Of a DNA stretch of 64,000 nucleotides, positions 8,923-17,316 are shown one piece after another. Source of the stretch: Mesorhizobium sp. (GTDB lineage: Bacteria > Pseudomonadota > Alphaproteobacteria > Rhizobiales > Rhizobiaceae); contig NZ_JAFKID010000024.1 in NCBI RefSeq assembly GCF_017306545.1, positions 49,180-113,179 of the forward strand, written 5' to 3'. The translations under genes and the position numbers were made by a program. Positions within the stretch are counted from its first letter, which is position 1, and each line of letters opens with the position of its first letter. Under the pieces are notes generated by a model. The model saw nothing but the letters and a program-made list of their open reading frames with translations. It had not been told where the DNA came from and ran no database searches.

Positions 8923-10487
8923 AACTCGGTCTGCCTGAAGGACCGGACACGACCGGCCGCATCATCAAGATCTGCATCCTCGCCGTCGGCGGCCAGGGCG
9001 GCGGCGTGCTGTCGGGCTGGGTGACGGCGGTCGCCCAGCGCGCCGGCTGGCATGTGCAGTCCACCTCGGTCGCCGGCGTCGCGCAGCGCACCGGCGCCAC
9101 CATCTACTATGTCGAGATGATGCCGCGCGATCCGGCGCGGCCGCACGACGAGCCGGTTCTGTCGCTCAGCCCCTCGCCGGGCGACGTCGATATCCTCATC
9201 GCCGCCGAACTGGCGGAAGCCGGCCGGGCGGTGCTGCGCGGCTTCGTGACGCCCGAGCGCACCACGCTGATCGCCTCGAGCCACCGCATGCTGGCGGTGT
9301 CTGAAAAGATCGTGCCGGGCGACGGCCGCGCCGATTCCGACACGGTGATCCGCCGTTCCGGCGACGCCGCCAAACGCTTCATCCATTTCGACATGGAGAC
9401 GATGGCGAAAAAGGCCGGCAGCGTCGTCTCGGCCAGCCTGTTCGGCGCGCTCGCCGGCTCGGGCGAACTGCCCTTTTCTCGCGAGGCGTTCGAGGCGACG
9501 ATCGGCGCCGGCGGCAAGGGCGCGCAGGCGAGCCTCGCCGCCTTCGCGCTCGCCTATGACCGGGCGGCCGGCACGACCGGCGACGGCGAAGCCGCAGCCA
9601 AGCCTGCGGAACCGCGCGCGACCGTCATTCCGCAACGGCTGGCGCAGGGCTGGCAGGCGCTTCTGGGCCGCACCGGCGCCCTGCCCCAGCCGGTCCGCGA
9701 GATGGCGGAGCCGGGCCTGCGCAAGACGGTGGACTTCCTCGACCTCGCCTACGGCAAGGAATATCTCGAACTGATCGAGCGCCTCGTCGCCACAGACAGC
9801 GCCGAGCACGACTTCGCCTTTTCTCGCGAGGCGGCGAAGTACGTCGCCAACGCCATGGTCTATGACGACATCGTGCGCGTCGCCGACCTGAAGACCCGTG
9901 CGGGCCGCGCCGACCGCGTGCGCGCCGAGGTGAAGCTGGCCGACAGCCAGACGCTCGCCACCACCGAATATTTCCATCCGCGCATGGAAGAGATCGTCGG
10001 CTTGATGCCAGCCGGTTTGGGCGCGGCCATCGAGGCGCGGCCGGGCCTGATGAAGACGCTCAACCGCTTCGTCGACCGCGGCCGGCGCATCCGCACCGAC
10101 ACCATCCACGGCTTCGGCATGCTGTGGATCATCGGCGGCCTGCGCCGTTTCCGCCGCAGCCTCTTGCGCCACAGGATAGAGGCCGCGCACACGAAGGCAT
10201 GGCTGGCGCTGGCCGAGGCCGAGCGCGCGCGGGACTATGCTCTAGGCGTCGAGGTACTGAAGTGCCGCCGGCTCATCAAGGGCTATTCCGACACCCATGC
10301 GCGCGGCCAGTCCAAATTCGACAAGGTGCTGGCCTGCCTGCCGTTGCTCCGCGGCCGTCAGGACGCCGCCGACTGGCTGCGCCGGTTGCGCGAGGCCGCC
10401 CTTGCCGACGCCGAGGGCAAGATGCTCGACGGCGCCGTCAGGACGGTCCATTCCTTCACCGACGGCGCGGCGCAGAACGCCGGCTGA
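8919..10487 (+). CDS. Indolepyruvate ferredoxin oxidoreductase-type beta subunit with C-terminal extension (IorB-like)
   Basis: A 522-residue protein, much longer than the roughly 200-residue archaeal IorB. Residues about 15-215 are the POR-gamma domain (KICILAVGGQGGGVLSGWVT, STSVAGVAQRTGATIYYVEM, DILIAAELAEAGR). Residues about 240-522 form the extra helical domain that bacterial homologues carry (the family I know as DUF6537), with RTDTIHGFGMLWIIGGLRRF and a C-terminal MLDGAVRTVH. The start overlaps the iorA stop by 4 bp (ATGA). It completes the oxidoreductase begun by the previous gene and is the last gene of the operon; a hairpin follows at 10490. Confidence 0.87.
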   Translation: MKLGLPEGPDTTGRIIKICILAVGGQGGGVLSGWVTAVAQRAGWHVQSTSVAGVAQRTGATIYYVEMMPRDPARPHDEPVLSLSPSPGDVDILIAAELAEAGRAVLRGFVTPERTTLIASSHRMLAVSEKIVPGDGRADSDTVIRRSGDAAKRFIHFDMETMAKKAGSVVSASLFGALAGSGELPFSREAFEATIGAGGKGAQASLAAFALAYDRAAGTTGDGEAAAKPAEPRATVIPQRLAQGWQALLGRTGALPQPVREMAEPGLRKTVDFLDLAYGKEYLELIERLVATDSAEHDFAFSREAAKYVANAMVYDDIVRVADLKTRAGRADRVRAEVKLADSQTLATTEYFHPRMEEIVGLMPAGLGAAIEARPGLMKTLNRFVDRGRRIRTDTIHGFGMLWIIGGLRRFRRSLLRHRIEAAHTKAWLALAEAERARDYALGVEVLKCRRLIKGYSDTHARGQSKFDKVLACLPLLRGRQDAADWLRRLREAALADAEGKMLDGAVRTVHSFTDGAAQNAG

Positions 10488-10489
10488 GC

Positions 10490-10508
10490 CGGGCGGCTGG
10501 GCCGCCCG
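10490..10508 (+). terminator. Stem-loop between convergent iorB-like and araC-like genes
   Basis: CGGGCGGC (10490-10497), loop TGG, GCCGCCCG (10501-10508): a perfect 8-bp GC stem starting 3 bp after the iorB-like stop and just beyond the end of the opposing araC-like gene. There is no clear T-run, so it may be a bidirectional barrier rather than a textbook intrinsic terminator. Confidence 0.55.
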
Positions 10509-10520
10509 TCTCGGGAGCCG

Positions 10521-11375
10521 TCACCGCTGGAACGAGGCGCGGTAGGCGCGCGGCGTCATGCCGCGCAGACGCAGAAACTGGCGGTTGAAGTTCGCCAGCG
10601 AGGCGTAGCCGACATCGCCCGCGATGTGCCGGATCGGCTGCGCGGTGCCGGAGAGCCGGGCGCAGGCTTCGCCGATCCGCAAGCCGGCAAGATAATCACC
10701 GACGCCAGCCTGCGTATGCCGCTTGAACAGCCGGTGCAGGCCGGATTCGCTGAGCGCCGCGATTTCGGCGATCTGCGCCATGCGGACGGGCTCGTGATAG
10801 TGCCGGTGCAAGTGGGTGAGCACCCGGTCGATGCGCGAGCGGTCGCCCTCGACGTCCTGCGGAACGACGCTCGAAAGCGGTTGGCACCTGTCAACTCCGG
10901 CGAGCCGCACCAGTATGTCCAGAAGGCCGAGCAGCCGCCGCGCCGGAGGATGCGAGAACATCGCCTCGAAATCCGTCGCCATCGAGCGGCCGAGCGCGGC
11001 GTCGAAGGCCAGCCCGGTCGCGGCGTCGCGGACCAGGCGCAGGACCGGCGCCAGTTCCACCGAGCCGGCGGCCAGCGCCTCGATCCAGTCGCGCCGGAAC
11101 CAGAACACTAAAGCGACATGCGGCCCGCTCGCGTCGATCTTTTCGCGCGAGGCCCAGGTATGCGGCAGGTTCGGACCGATCAGCACGAGGTCGCCGTGGC
11201 CGTAGCCGGCGACATGGTTGCCGATGAAGCGCTGGCCGCGCGAATTGAGCGTCAGCGTCAGCTCGAATTCGGGATGGTGATGCCACTCGAACGGAATGGC
11301 GTCGTCCAGCCTCCGGTTGAGCATGCTCCAGGAAGAATCCGGCGAGGCCGGCAAGTGTTCGAGAAGCGGCCTCAT
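10521..11375 (-). CDS. AraC family transcriptional regulator
   Basis: A 284-residue regulator with an N-terminal cupin-like sensor (IPFEWHHHPEFELTLTLNSR, GDLVLIGPNLPHTWAS) and a C-terminal double helix-turn-helix (RMAQIAEIAALSESGLHRLF; AGDVGYASLANFNRQFLRLR with the GMTPRAYRA end). The ATG at 11375 is preferred over a TTG 13 codons upstream because the domain starts directly after it. It is divergent from the PhyH-like dioxygenase, with 129 bp between starts, the usual arrangement of an AraC activator and its target. Confidence 0.92.
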   Translation of the reverse strand: MRPLLEHLPASPDSSWSMLNRRLDDAIPFEWHHHPEFELTLTLNSRGQRFIGNHVAGYGHGDLVLIGPNLPHTWASREKIDASGPHVALVFWFRRDWIEALAAGSVELAPVLRLVRDAATGLAFDAALGRSMATDFEAMFSHPPARRLLGLLDILVRLAGVDRCQPLSSVVPQDVEGDRSRIDRVLTHLHRHYHEPVRMAQIAEIAALSESGLHRLFKRHTQAGVGDYLAGLRIGEACARLSGTAQPIRHIAGDVGYASLANFNRQFLRLRGMTPRAYRASFQR

Positions 11376-11504
11376 CACGCCTCGCCAGCATCGACAACGC
11401 CGGAATAGTATCATTATCGGCCGGGTGCGGACAACATGGCAGCTCCCGCACGGCCTACGCTCCCCTTCACCTGATCGTCAGGAAGACCAAGATGGGAGAA
11501 CGAC

Positions 11505-12443
11505 ATGCAAGCGACCGCAGCGCCGAAGCGCGACAGCCATCCGACCACGTCGGCGACGACGCAGCTCAAGGATATCCGCAAGACCTTGCCGCTGCGCGTT
11601 CTGTCGGAAGCCGACTGGCGGCACTGGACGACGAAGGGCTACGCCATTGTCCGTCAGGCGGTGCCTGCGGCCAATGTGGAACGCCTTGCGGACCTGCTCT
11701 GGCGCTTTGACGAGAAGGACCCCGGCGACCCGTCCACCTGGTACGCGCCGCAACGGCGCGAGCACAAGATGAAGGAGTTGAACAACACCGGCATGCTGGA
11801 GATCTACAATCACCAGTACCTGTGGGACAACCGCATGGAGCAGCGCGTCTACGACACCTTCGTCGATATCTGGGACCGCGAGGACCTGTGGGTGACGATC
11901 GACCGCGCCAACCTGAACCCGCCGAAGAAGGTGAAGGGCAACCCGAACGGCTTCGTTCACTGGGACGTCGACACCTCCATCCGGCCGCTGCCGATCGGCG
12001 TGCAGGGCGTTCTCAGCCTGAAGAAGCAGGACGGCGACGTCGGCGGCTTCCAGTGCGTGCCCTACCTGTTCGAGCATTTCGAGGAGTGGGTGAGGACCCA
12101 GCCGGCCGACCGCGACCCGATGCACCCCGACATGGCCGGCCTCTCGGTCGTCAACATCGACATGGAGCCGGGCGACCTGATGATCTTCAACTCGCTGCTG
12201 GCGCACGGCGTGCGGCCGAACCATTCGGACAACCGGGTGCGCATGGCGCAATATGTTTCCATGCACCCGGCCGACTTCGACGACGAGGCGGAGCGGCAAG
12301 AGCGCATCCGGCTGTGGCGCGAACGCGACCATCCCCGGCGCGATGCCTTTCCCGGCGACCCGCGCGCCTGGGAAAAGCACAATGCCGAAACCGCCAGGCT
12401 GACGCCGCTCGGCGAAAAGCTGCTCGGCCTCGCCCGCTGGTGA
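11505..12443 (+). CDS. Phytanoyl-CoA dioxygenase (PhyH) family protein
   Basis: A 312-residue Fe(II)/2-oxoglutarate dioxygenase-like protein. The iron-binding HxD is in GFVHWDVDTSIR and the distal His lies in NSLLAHGVRPNHSDNRVRMA, whose downstream Arg matches the 2-oxoglutarate anchor. GGGAGAACGAC precedes the ATG. It stands alone and is divergent from the AraC regulator, which probably controls it. Family members hydroxylate diverse small molecules, from phytanoyl-CoA to ectoine and phosphonates, so the substrate cannot be guessed from sequence. Confidence 0.87.
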   Translation: MQATAAPKRDSHPTTSATTQLKDIRKTLPLRVLSEADWRHWTTKGYAIVRQAVPAANVERLADLLWRFDEKDPGDPSTWYAPQRREHKMKELNNTGMLEIYNHQYLWDNRMEQRVYDTFVDIWDREDLWVTIDRANLNPPKKVKGNPNGFVHWDVDTSIRPLPIGVQGVLSLKKQDGDVGGFQCVPYLFEHFEEWVRTQPADRDPMHPDMAGLSVVNIDMEPGDLMIFNSLLAHGVRPNHSDNRVRMAQYVSMHPADFDDEAERQERIRLWRERDHPRRDAFPGDPRAWEKHNAETARLTPLGEKLLGLARW

Positions 12444-12604
12444 GCGTCCGCCGCCGGGGTTGTTTTGCACGCCACCCCGGCACGGCCTGCCAGGCGCCAT
12501 CCGGTGCCGTTTCGCAGGACGCGGCCGGTGTGTCGCAGCCTGGCCGCTTCAACCGTCGAAATGCGCGCCGGGCGCGCGCCGCGCTTGCCTCACGGCGCCG
12601 GACT

Positions 12605-12706
12605 GCTCTAGATCGTTTCACGGAAACGGTGAAACGATCTATCTCTTCGTTCTAGCCGCATTTGTGCGACGCCAGACGATTCCGTCTGGCTGCAAAATGC
12701 TCTAGA
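12605..12706 (+). repeat. Rhizobial intergenic mosaic palindromic repeat (complete copy)
   Basis: About 100 bp, bounded by GCTCTAGA-like ends, with two stem-loops. GATCGTTTCAC/GTGAAACGATC (12611-12621 with 12629-12639) is a perfect 11-bp arm. GCCAGACG-ATTC-CGTCTGGC (12671-12690) is an 8-bp arm. The same element, inverted and slightly diverged, ends the window at 63921-64000. It fills most of the 315-bp gene-free stretch between the dioxygenase and the response regulator; the rest (12444-12604) shows no gene. Elements of this type are dispersed in rhizobial genomes. Confidence 0.8.
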
Positions 12707-12758
12707 CTCCAGCCGCCGGGCAGGCTCGCCGGGCGGGAGCGGAACGGAGATCGTGGGG

Positions 12759-13439
12759 ATGCGGCTCTTCATCGTTGAAGACGATCCGTACTGGCAGCAG
12801 GCGATCCAGGCCATCGTCCAGCATCAGCCCGAGTTCCGGATCGTCGCCTGTTGCGGCAATCTCGCGCAGGCGCTGCGGACCGTGCAGACCGAGGCCTTCG
12901 ACCTGATGATCGTCGATCTCGGCCTGCCGGACGGGTCGGGCATCGACGTCATCCGCGCCGCGCGCCGGCACCAGCCGGAGGCCGACATTCTGGTGGCGAC
13001 GGTTTTCGCCGACGAGGGAAACGTCGTCGCAGCCATCTATGCAGGCGCGACGGGCTATCTGCTGAAGGAAAGCACGCCGGCCCAATGGGGCGCCGCCATC
13101 GAGGAATTGCGGGCCGGACATTCGCCGATCGACCCGAAAATCGCTCGCCACATTCTCGGCGCCGTCCAGCAGGGGCGCGCGGCAGGCCCCTTCAGGGACC
13201 GGAGCCAGGGGCCGGACGCCCGCGCCGGCGCTGCCGGTCCGAACGACCCCAAGCTGACGCCGCGCGAGATGGAAGTGCTCCAGCTCGTCGCCAAGGGGTT
13301 CACGCTCGTCGAGGTCGCCCGCTTCCTCAACCTGTCGCCGAACACGGCCCGCGTCCATGCGAAAGCCATCTACCGCAAGCTCGAGGTCAGTTCGCGCGGC
13401 GAGGCGGTCTTCGAGGCGTCCGCCCTGGGGCTCATCTGA
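12759..13439 (+). CDS. LuxR/NarL-type response regulator
   Basis: A 226-residue two-component regulator. The receiver domain (about 1-120) has the acidic pair in LFIVEDDPYW, the phospho-acceptor Asp53 in LMIVDLGLPDGSG and the conserved Lys in YLLKES. A linker of about 35 residues leads to a LuxR helix-turn-helix (LTPREMEVLQLVAKGFTLVE, then LNLSPNTARVHAKAIYRKL). ATG at 12759 is chosen over the GTG 6 bp upstream because GGAG then has normal spacing. The partner kinase follows 10 bp after the stop. Position just before the convergent fhc operon suggests, but does not show, a role in C1 control. Confidence 0.9.
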   Translation: MRLFIVEDDPYWQQAIQAIVQHQPEFRIVACCGNLAQALRTVQTEAFDLMIVDLGLPDGSGIDVIRAARRHQPEADILVATVFADEGNVVAAIYAGATGYLLKESTPAQWGAAIEELRAGHSPIDPKIARHILGAVQQGRAAGPFRDRSQGPDARAGAAGPNDPKLTPREMEVLQLVAKGFTLVEVARFLNLSPNTARVHAKAIYRKLEVSSRGEAVFEASALGLI

Positions 13440-13449
13440 GCCGGCCGCA

Positions 13450-15447
13450 ATGGAAGCCGCCACGCCCCTGCCCGCCCGCCGCCTTGTCCTGGCGGCCGGC
13501 ATCGTTCTCGCCTTGGCGATCATACCGCTGGCGATCAGTTGGACGATGCCGTTCGCGGCGCTGCTGCAATGGCAACTCGGCGAAGCCAGGCTGACGCTGC
13601 TTGCCGGCGACGGCAAAACCGCGAACTCCGGCCCGCTTGCCGGCGCCACATCGCCGGAAGCGCCGGTTTCCCTGCCCGACGCCTGGAACAAGACGCATCC
13701 CGGCTTCGGCGGCACCGGGCGCTACCGCTTCACCGTGCATGTGGAGCCCGGCGCGGTTGCCGACCGCGCCCTTTATATTCCACGCCTCAGCAACGACGGC
13801 GCCCTCGAGATCAACGGCCAGGCGCTCACCGAACCGGACGACCCCGACAAGGCGGCCTGGCGCTGGAACCGCCCGTTCTATCTCGCCGTTCCCGCCGAGA
13901 TGCTCCACGCCGGCGACAACAGCCTTGTCGTCTCCGTCACCGGCGTGGCCAACAGCAGGGCCGGGCTTTCCGCGAGTTACTTCGGGCCTCGCGCCCTGCT
14001 CTCGCGCGCCTACGGCCTGCGCTGGTTCCTCCAGATCGATCTCCTGTGGATCGCCAACCTCACCGTCGTCGTCCTTGCCATACCGCTGTTGTTCAGCTGG
14101 CTGCGCGATCCGGCCGGCTCGGTCAATTACGGCCTGTTCGGCGCCGGCTCGATGCTGTTCGGGCTGCGCAATTTCCACGGCCTGTTCGGCTCTCTTCCGA
14201 TGCCGGTCGCCTGGTGGTGGCCGCTCGTCAGTTCCAGCCTTGGCTGGTCGCTCTGCTTCATCTTCGTCTTTCTCCTGCGCGTGTGCGACTATCGCTGGCG
14301 CCGGTTCGAAGCGGCGCTGGCAGCGTTCGCCATCGCCGGCACGATCGCGCTGTTCACCGTCCCGACCGCCCGCTTCATGGCGCTGTCGCCCTGGATCTGG
14401 TACATTCCGCTGTTCCTGACCGGCCTGTTCTGCGTCGGCGCCTTCACCCATCGCACGATCACCAAACCGACGCTGCATCGCGTCGTCCTTCTCGTCGGCG
14501 TGCTCGGCCAGCTCGGGCCGGCGCTCCACGACATCCTGTGGATTCAGGGTTCCGGCTCGTTTTCGAGCGTCCTGTGGATGGCGTTGAGCTTCCCGATGAT
14601 GCTCATCATGACCAGCGTGCTCCTGGCCGACGACATGGCCAGGACCAGGGCCGCGCTCGGCAGCATGAACAAGCTCCTCGAAGCGCGTGTCGCCGCCGCC
14701 CGCCAGGATATTGAAGCGCTCTACGAGAGCCGGCGCGCGCGCGAGCACGAGGCGATCGGTTCGGAAGAGCGGCTGCGGCTGATGCGCGACATGCACGACG
14801 GCGTGGGCACGCGGCTTTCCCTGCTGCTCAGCGGCATTACCCGCGGCGAGATTTCGGCCGAGGAGGTCGAGGACGCGGTGCGCGGCTCCCTGGAGGAACT
14901 GCATCTTCTGATCGATGCCCGCGGTCCCAGCACCGCGACGTTGATCGATGCGCTGGCCAACCTTCGCTATCGGCTGGAGCCGCGCCTGTCCGCCGTCGGG
15001 GTGGAGACGCGCTGGGAGATCGGGCCGGGTGCCGACAACCTCGTTCTTTCGGCCGAAACGACGCTGCATGTGCTGCGCATCATCCAGGAATGCATCACCA
15101 ACGCCGTGCGCCATGGTCACGCCAGGGTCGTGACGCTGAGGATCGAGCGTCTCGACGCTGCGCCGGACGCACAAGGCGCGGCGGCGCCGTCCTCCGTCAT
15201 CACCGTCATGGACGACGGCATCGGCATCGACAATGCCAGCTCCGCCACCAAGGGCGGCGGGCGCGGCCTCGCCAACATCCGTGCGCGGACCGACGCCCTC
15301 GGCGGCACCTTCACGTTGCGCTCGGACGGGACGGGAACGCTCGCGCGCCTCATCCTCCCCTTCAGCGACGGTGCATCCGGCAAGGTCGGGGATGCGGCTG
15401 CGCCGCAGCGGGACACGCCTGCCGAGGCACGGCCGGTTCCGGGATAA
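13450..15447 (+). CDS. Membrane sensor histidine kinase (NarX/DegS-type, 7TM)
   Basis: A 665-residue sensor kinase. It has an N-terminal signal/anchor (LVLAAGIVLALAIIPLAIS) and a periplasmic jelly-roll-like domain (about 60-190: YRFTVHVEPGAVADRALYIP). About seven membrane spans follow (about 190-400), resembling the 7TMR-DISM layout, then a coiled linker. The dimerisation box is LMRDMHDGVGTRLSLLLSG with His449 as phosphate acceptor. The ATPase domain has the N box ECITNAVRHGHA near 545 and the G box DDGIGID...GGGRGLANI. The periplasmic fold suggests sensing a small, perhaps carbohydrate-like, ligand. It pairs with the preceding regulator. MoxYX of Paracoccus has comparable logic, but orthology is not claimed. 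Confidence 0.9.
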   Translation: MEAATPLPARRLVLAAGIVLALAIIPLAISWTMPFAALLQWQLGEARLTLLAGDGKTANSGPLAGATSPEAPVSLPDAWNKTHPGFGGTGRYRFTVHVEPGAVADRALYIPRLSNDGALEINGQALTEPDDPDKAAWRWNRPFYLAVPAEMLHAGDNSLVVSVTGVANSRAGLSASYFGPRALLSRAYGLRWFLQIDLLWIANLTVVVLAIPLLFSWLRDPAGSVNYGLFGAGSMLFGLRNFHGLFGSLPMPVAWWWPLVSSSLGWSLCFIFVFLLRVCDYRWRRFEAALAAFAIAGTIALFTVPTARFMALSPWIWYIPLFLTGLFCVGAFTHRTITKPTLHRVVLLVGVLGQLGPALHDILWIQGSGSFSSVLWMALSFPMMLIMTSVLLADDMARTRAALGSMNKLLEARVAAARQDIEALYESRRAREHEAIGSEERLRLMRDMHDGVGTRLSLLLSGITRGEISAEEVEDAVRGSLEELHLLIDARGPSTATLIDALANLRYRLEPRLSAVGVETRWEIGPGADNLVLSAETTLHVLRIIQECITNAVRHGHARVVTLRIERLDAAPDAQGAAAPSSVITVMDDGIGIDNASSATKGGGRGLANIRARTDALGGTFTLRSDGTGTLARLILPFSDGASGKVGDAAAPQRDTPAEARPVPG

Positions 15448-15586
15448 AGCGCGACGCGCCCTGCCCCGACCTGAAGCGCGAATTTTAAGGAACCTCGCAA
15501 CGGAAAGGCGAAGCCGGCCTCGAGGACTACGCGCCGGGTGTCGTCGGCCGATCGTCGAGCCCGACGAACGACCGTCGGGTCCGGAG

Positions 15587-16411
15587 TCAGGCCAGGCCGG
15601 ACGCCTGCGGGAAAAGGATTTCTCCCAGCCCGAGCACGGCGTTGTCGCCGCCGTATCGGCGCGGCGCGGTGCCGAGAAGCGGCCGCTTCAGAACCCGCTC
15701 GGCGGCCAGGTAGCGGTCGATGACGGCGGCAAAGGCGTTGTCGGGCGCACCGCATTCGACGAAGCTCGGCGACAGGTTTTGCGGCGCGCGGTCGAGCAGG
15801 ATCGAGCCGCGACGCATCAAGGTGCCCGGCATCCTGCCGGTGCCGCCGGCCACCACCAGCGTGCCGGCGATCATGCGGCAGCCGGCATGGTCGCCGGCGC
15901 CCTTGAGCACCGCGATCAGGCCGCGCCGCATGCGGTCGGCGGCGAAGGCGCCGGCCCTGCCCCGTACGATCAGCAACCCGCCGTTCATGCCCGCGAGTTC
16001 ACCGGCGAGCGGCGCGCCGAGATGGTCGCCTGCGCCGCCCTTTATCTCGATGCGGCCGCCGCGCATGCCGGAGCCGGCATGCGGCCCCACGTCGCCTTCG
16101 ACCGCCAGCGCGCCGCCGCGCATGGCACGGCCGGCCTGCGCGCCGGCATCGCCGACGACGCGGACGGAGCCGGCCTGCATGCCTTCCGCCACGCGGTCGA
16201 AGCGCGCGCTTCCTCCTTCGAAGACGATATTTTGCCGGTCGCCGTCACTGAGGCGGAAGACGTCGCCGACCTTCGAGCCCAGCTTCGATAGGCCGACGGA
16301 GATTTTCTCGATTTCGCGCCGTTCCATTCCGGCGAGCCGTTCCGGCGTCAGCGGCGACAGGTCCAGCCGCTCGGGCGGCTCGGCGAGAAGGGTGAAGGTC
16401 AGCGCTTTCAC
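15587..16411 (-). CDS. fhcC: Formyltransferase/hydrolase complex subunit C
   Basis: A 274-residue homologue of formylmethanofuran dehydrogenase subunit C. It is built of a repeated right-handed beta-helix motif, seen as successive GxxAGxxMRGG units (DAGAQAGRAMRGG, DVGPHAGSGMRGG, GAGDHLGAPLAG, GAGDHAGCRMIAG, GTGRMPGTLMRRG). In methylotrophs FhcC holds the complex together and lines the path of the polyglutamyl carrier between the transferase and hydrolase sites. The GTG start at 16411 overlaps the fhcD stop (GTGA). It is the last gene of the fhcB-A-D-C operon, the standard order in methylotrophic Proteobacteria. Confidence 0.93.
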   Translation of the reverse strand: MKALTFTLLAEPPERLDLSPLTPERLAGMERREIEKISVGLSKLGSKVGDVFRLSDGDRQNIVFEGGSARFDRVAEGMQAGSVRVVGDAGAQAGRAMRGGALAVEGDVGPHAGSGMRGGRIEIKGGAGDHLGAPLAGELAGMNGGLLIVRGRAGAFAADRMRRGLIAVLKGAGDHAGCRMIAGTLVVAGGTGRMPGTLMRRGSILLDRAPQNLSPSFVECGAPDNAFAAVIDRYLAAERVLKRPLLGTAPRRYGGDNAVLGLGEILFPQASGLA

Positions 16412-17316
16412 GGCAGCAGATCCTTCAGATGATAGTGGAACTTGCCGAGCTTGCCGCCGTAATTGCCGGCGCTGATGCGCGAGGCGCCGTTTTGCGGCCC
16501 CAGTTCGGCGACGGCCCCGATGCCGGCCTTCATCGCGGCGGCGACCGCGTCGCTCGTCTCGCCGTCGATGACGATTTCGAGCACGGCGTTGACGCCCGGT
16601 CCGAGCTGGCTCTTCGTCACGCCGCTCAGCGTCGGCGCGAAGGCGTCGTTGGTGGAGGCCATCATGCCCTTGTACTTGCCGCCGACCTTCGAGCCGGAGC
16701 GGACGACGCCGCCCGGAAACGGCGTGATCGCGCCCGCGACCTTGCCGATCGCCGCCACCGCCGCTTCCGCCGCGGCAAGCGCCCTGCGATTGTCCGCCGC
16801 CAACAGGAGCAGGTTGCCGCCGCCGACCGCCTCCTTGGTCAGCCCCGTCGTCGCTTCGCACAGGAACTCGCCGTCCATGACGGGAATGCGCCAGAAATGC
16901 CGGCCGCCGAACTTTTTCGAAATCTGCCAGCCGTCGCCGAAATAGCGCAGCGCCGAGCCCAGCTTGAGGTCCGCCACGCCGGCCAGTCCGGCGAAGCAGG
17001 CGGAACCCGGCGAAGTCAGCACGCATTGGCCGACGCGGTTCAGCAGTTGCTTCTGCAATTCGTCGGTGCCCATCGCGAAGATCATGACGCGGCAGCCGGG
17101 CCGGCCGTCCGGCGTCGCCGAGGGCGGCAGGTCGGCGTCGATCGCCGCCTCGCAGCCGCAGCCGATGACCGAAGTGGCGAAGCCGGTCATGGTGATCGCC
17201 GCCTGGCGCGCCCATTTGCGGTTCGGCGCGGTGATGACGACGGCCGTCGCGCGCATGCCGAAGGCCTCGGCGAAAGTGTCGTCGATCGCGACGCCGTTTG
17301 CGCTCAGCTTCGGCAT
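16408..17316 (-). CDS. fhcD: Formylmethanofuran(methylofuran)--H4MPT N-formyltransferase, complex subunit D
   Basis: A 302-residue Ftr homologue. It moves the formyl group from formyl-H4MPT to the furan carrier, which FhcA then hydrolyses to formate. Conserved stretches seen are DDTFAEAFGMRATAVVITAP, ATSVIGCGCEAAID, GRPGCRVMIFAMG, LLNRVGQCVLTSPGSACFAG, FPGGVVRSGSKVGGKYKGMM and SNDAFAPTLSG-like (TNDAFAPTLSG). Length matches archaeal Ftr. Its start overlaps the end of fhcA by 13 bp, so the operon is tightly coupled. Confidence 0.95.
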   Translation of the reverse strand: MPKLSANGVAIDDTFAEAFGMRATAVVITAPNRKWARQAAITMTGFATSVIGCGCEAAIDADLPPSATPDGRPGCRVMIFAMGTDELQKQLLNRVGQCVLTSPGSACFAGLAGVADLKLGSALRYFGDGWQISKKFGGRHFWRIPVMDGEFLCEATTGLTKEAVGGGNLLLLAADNRRALAAAEAAVAAIGKVAGAITPFPGGVVRSGSKVGGKYKGMMASTNDAFAPTLSGVTKSQLGPGVNAVLEIVIDGETSDAVAAAMKAGIGAVAELGPQNGASRISAGNYGGKLGKFHYHLKDLLP

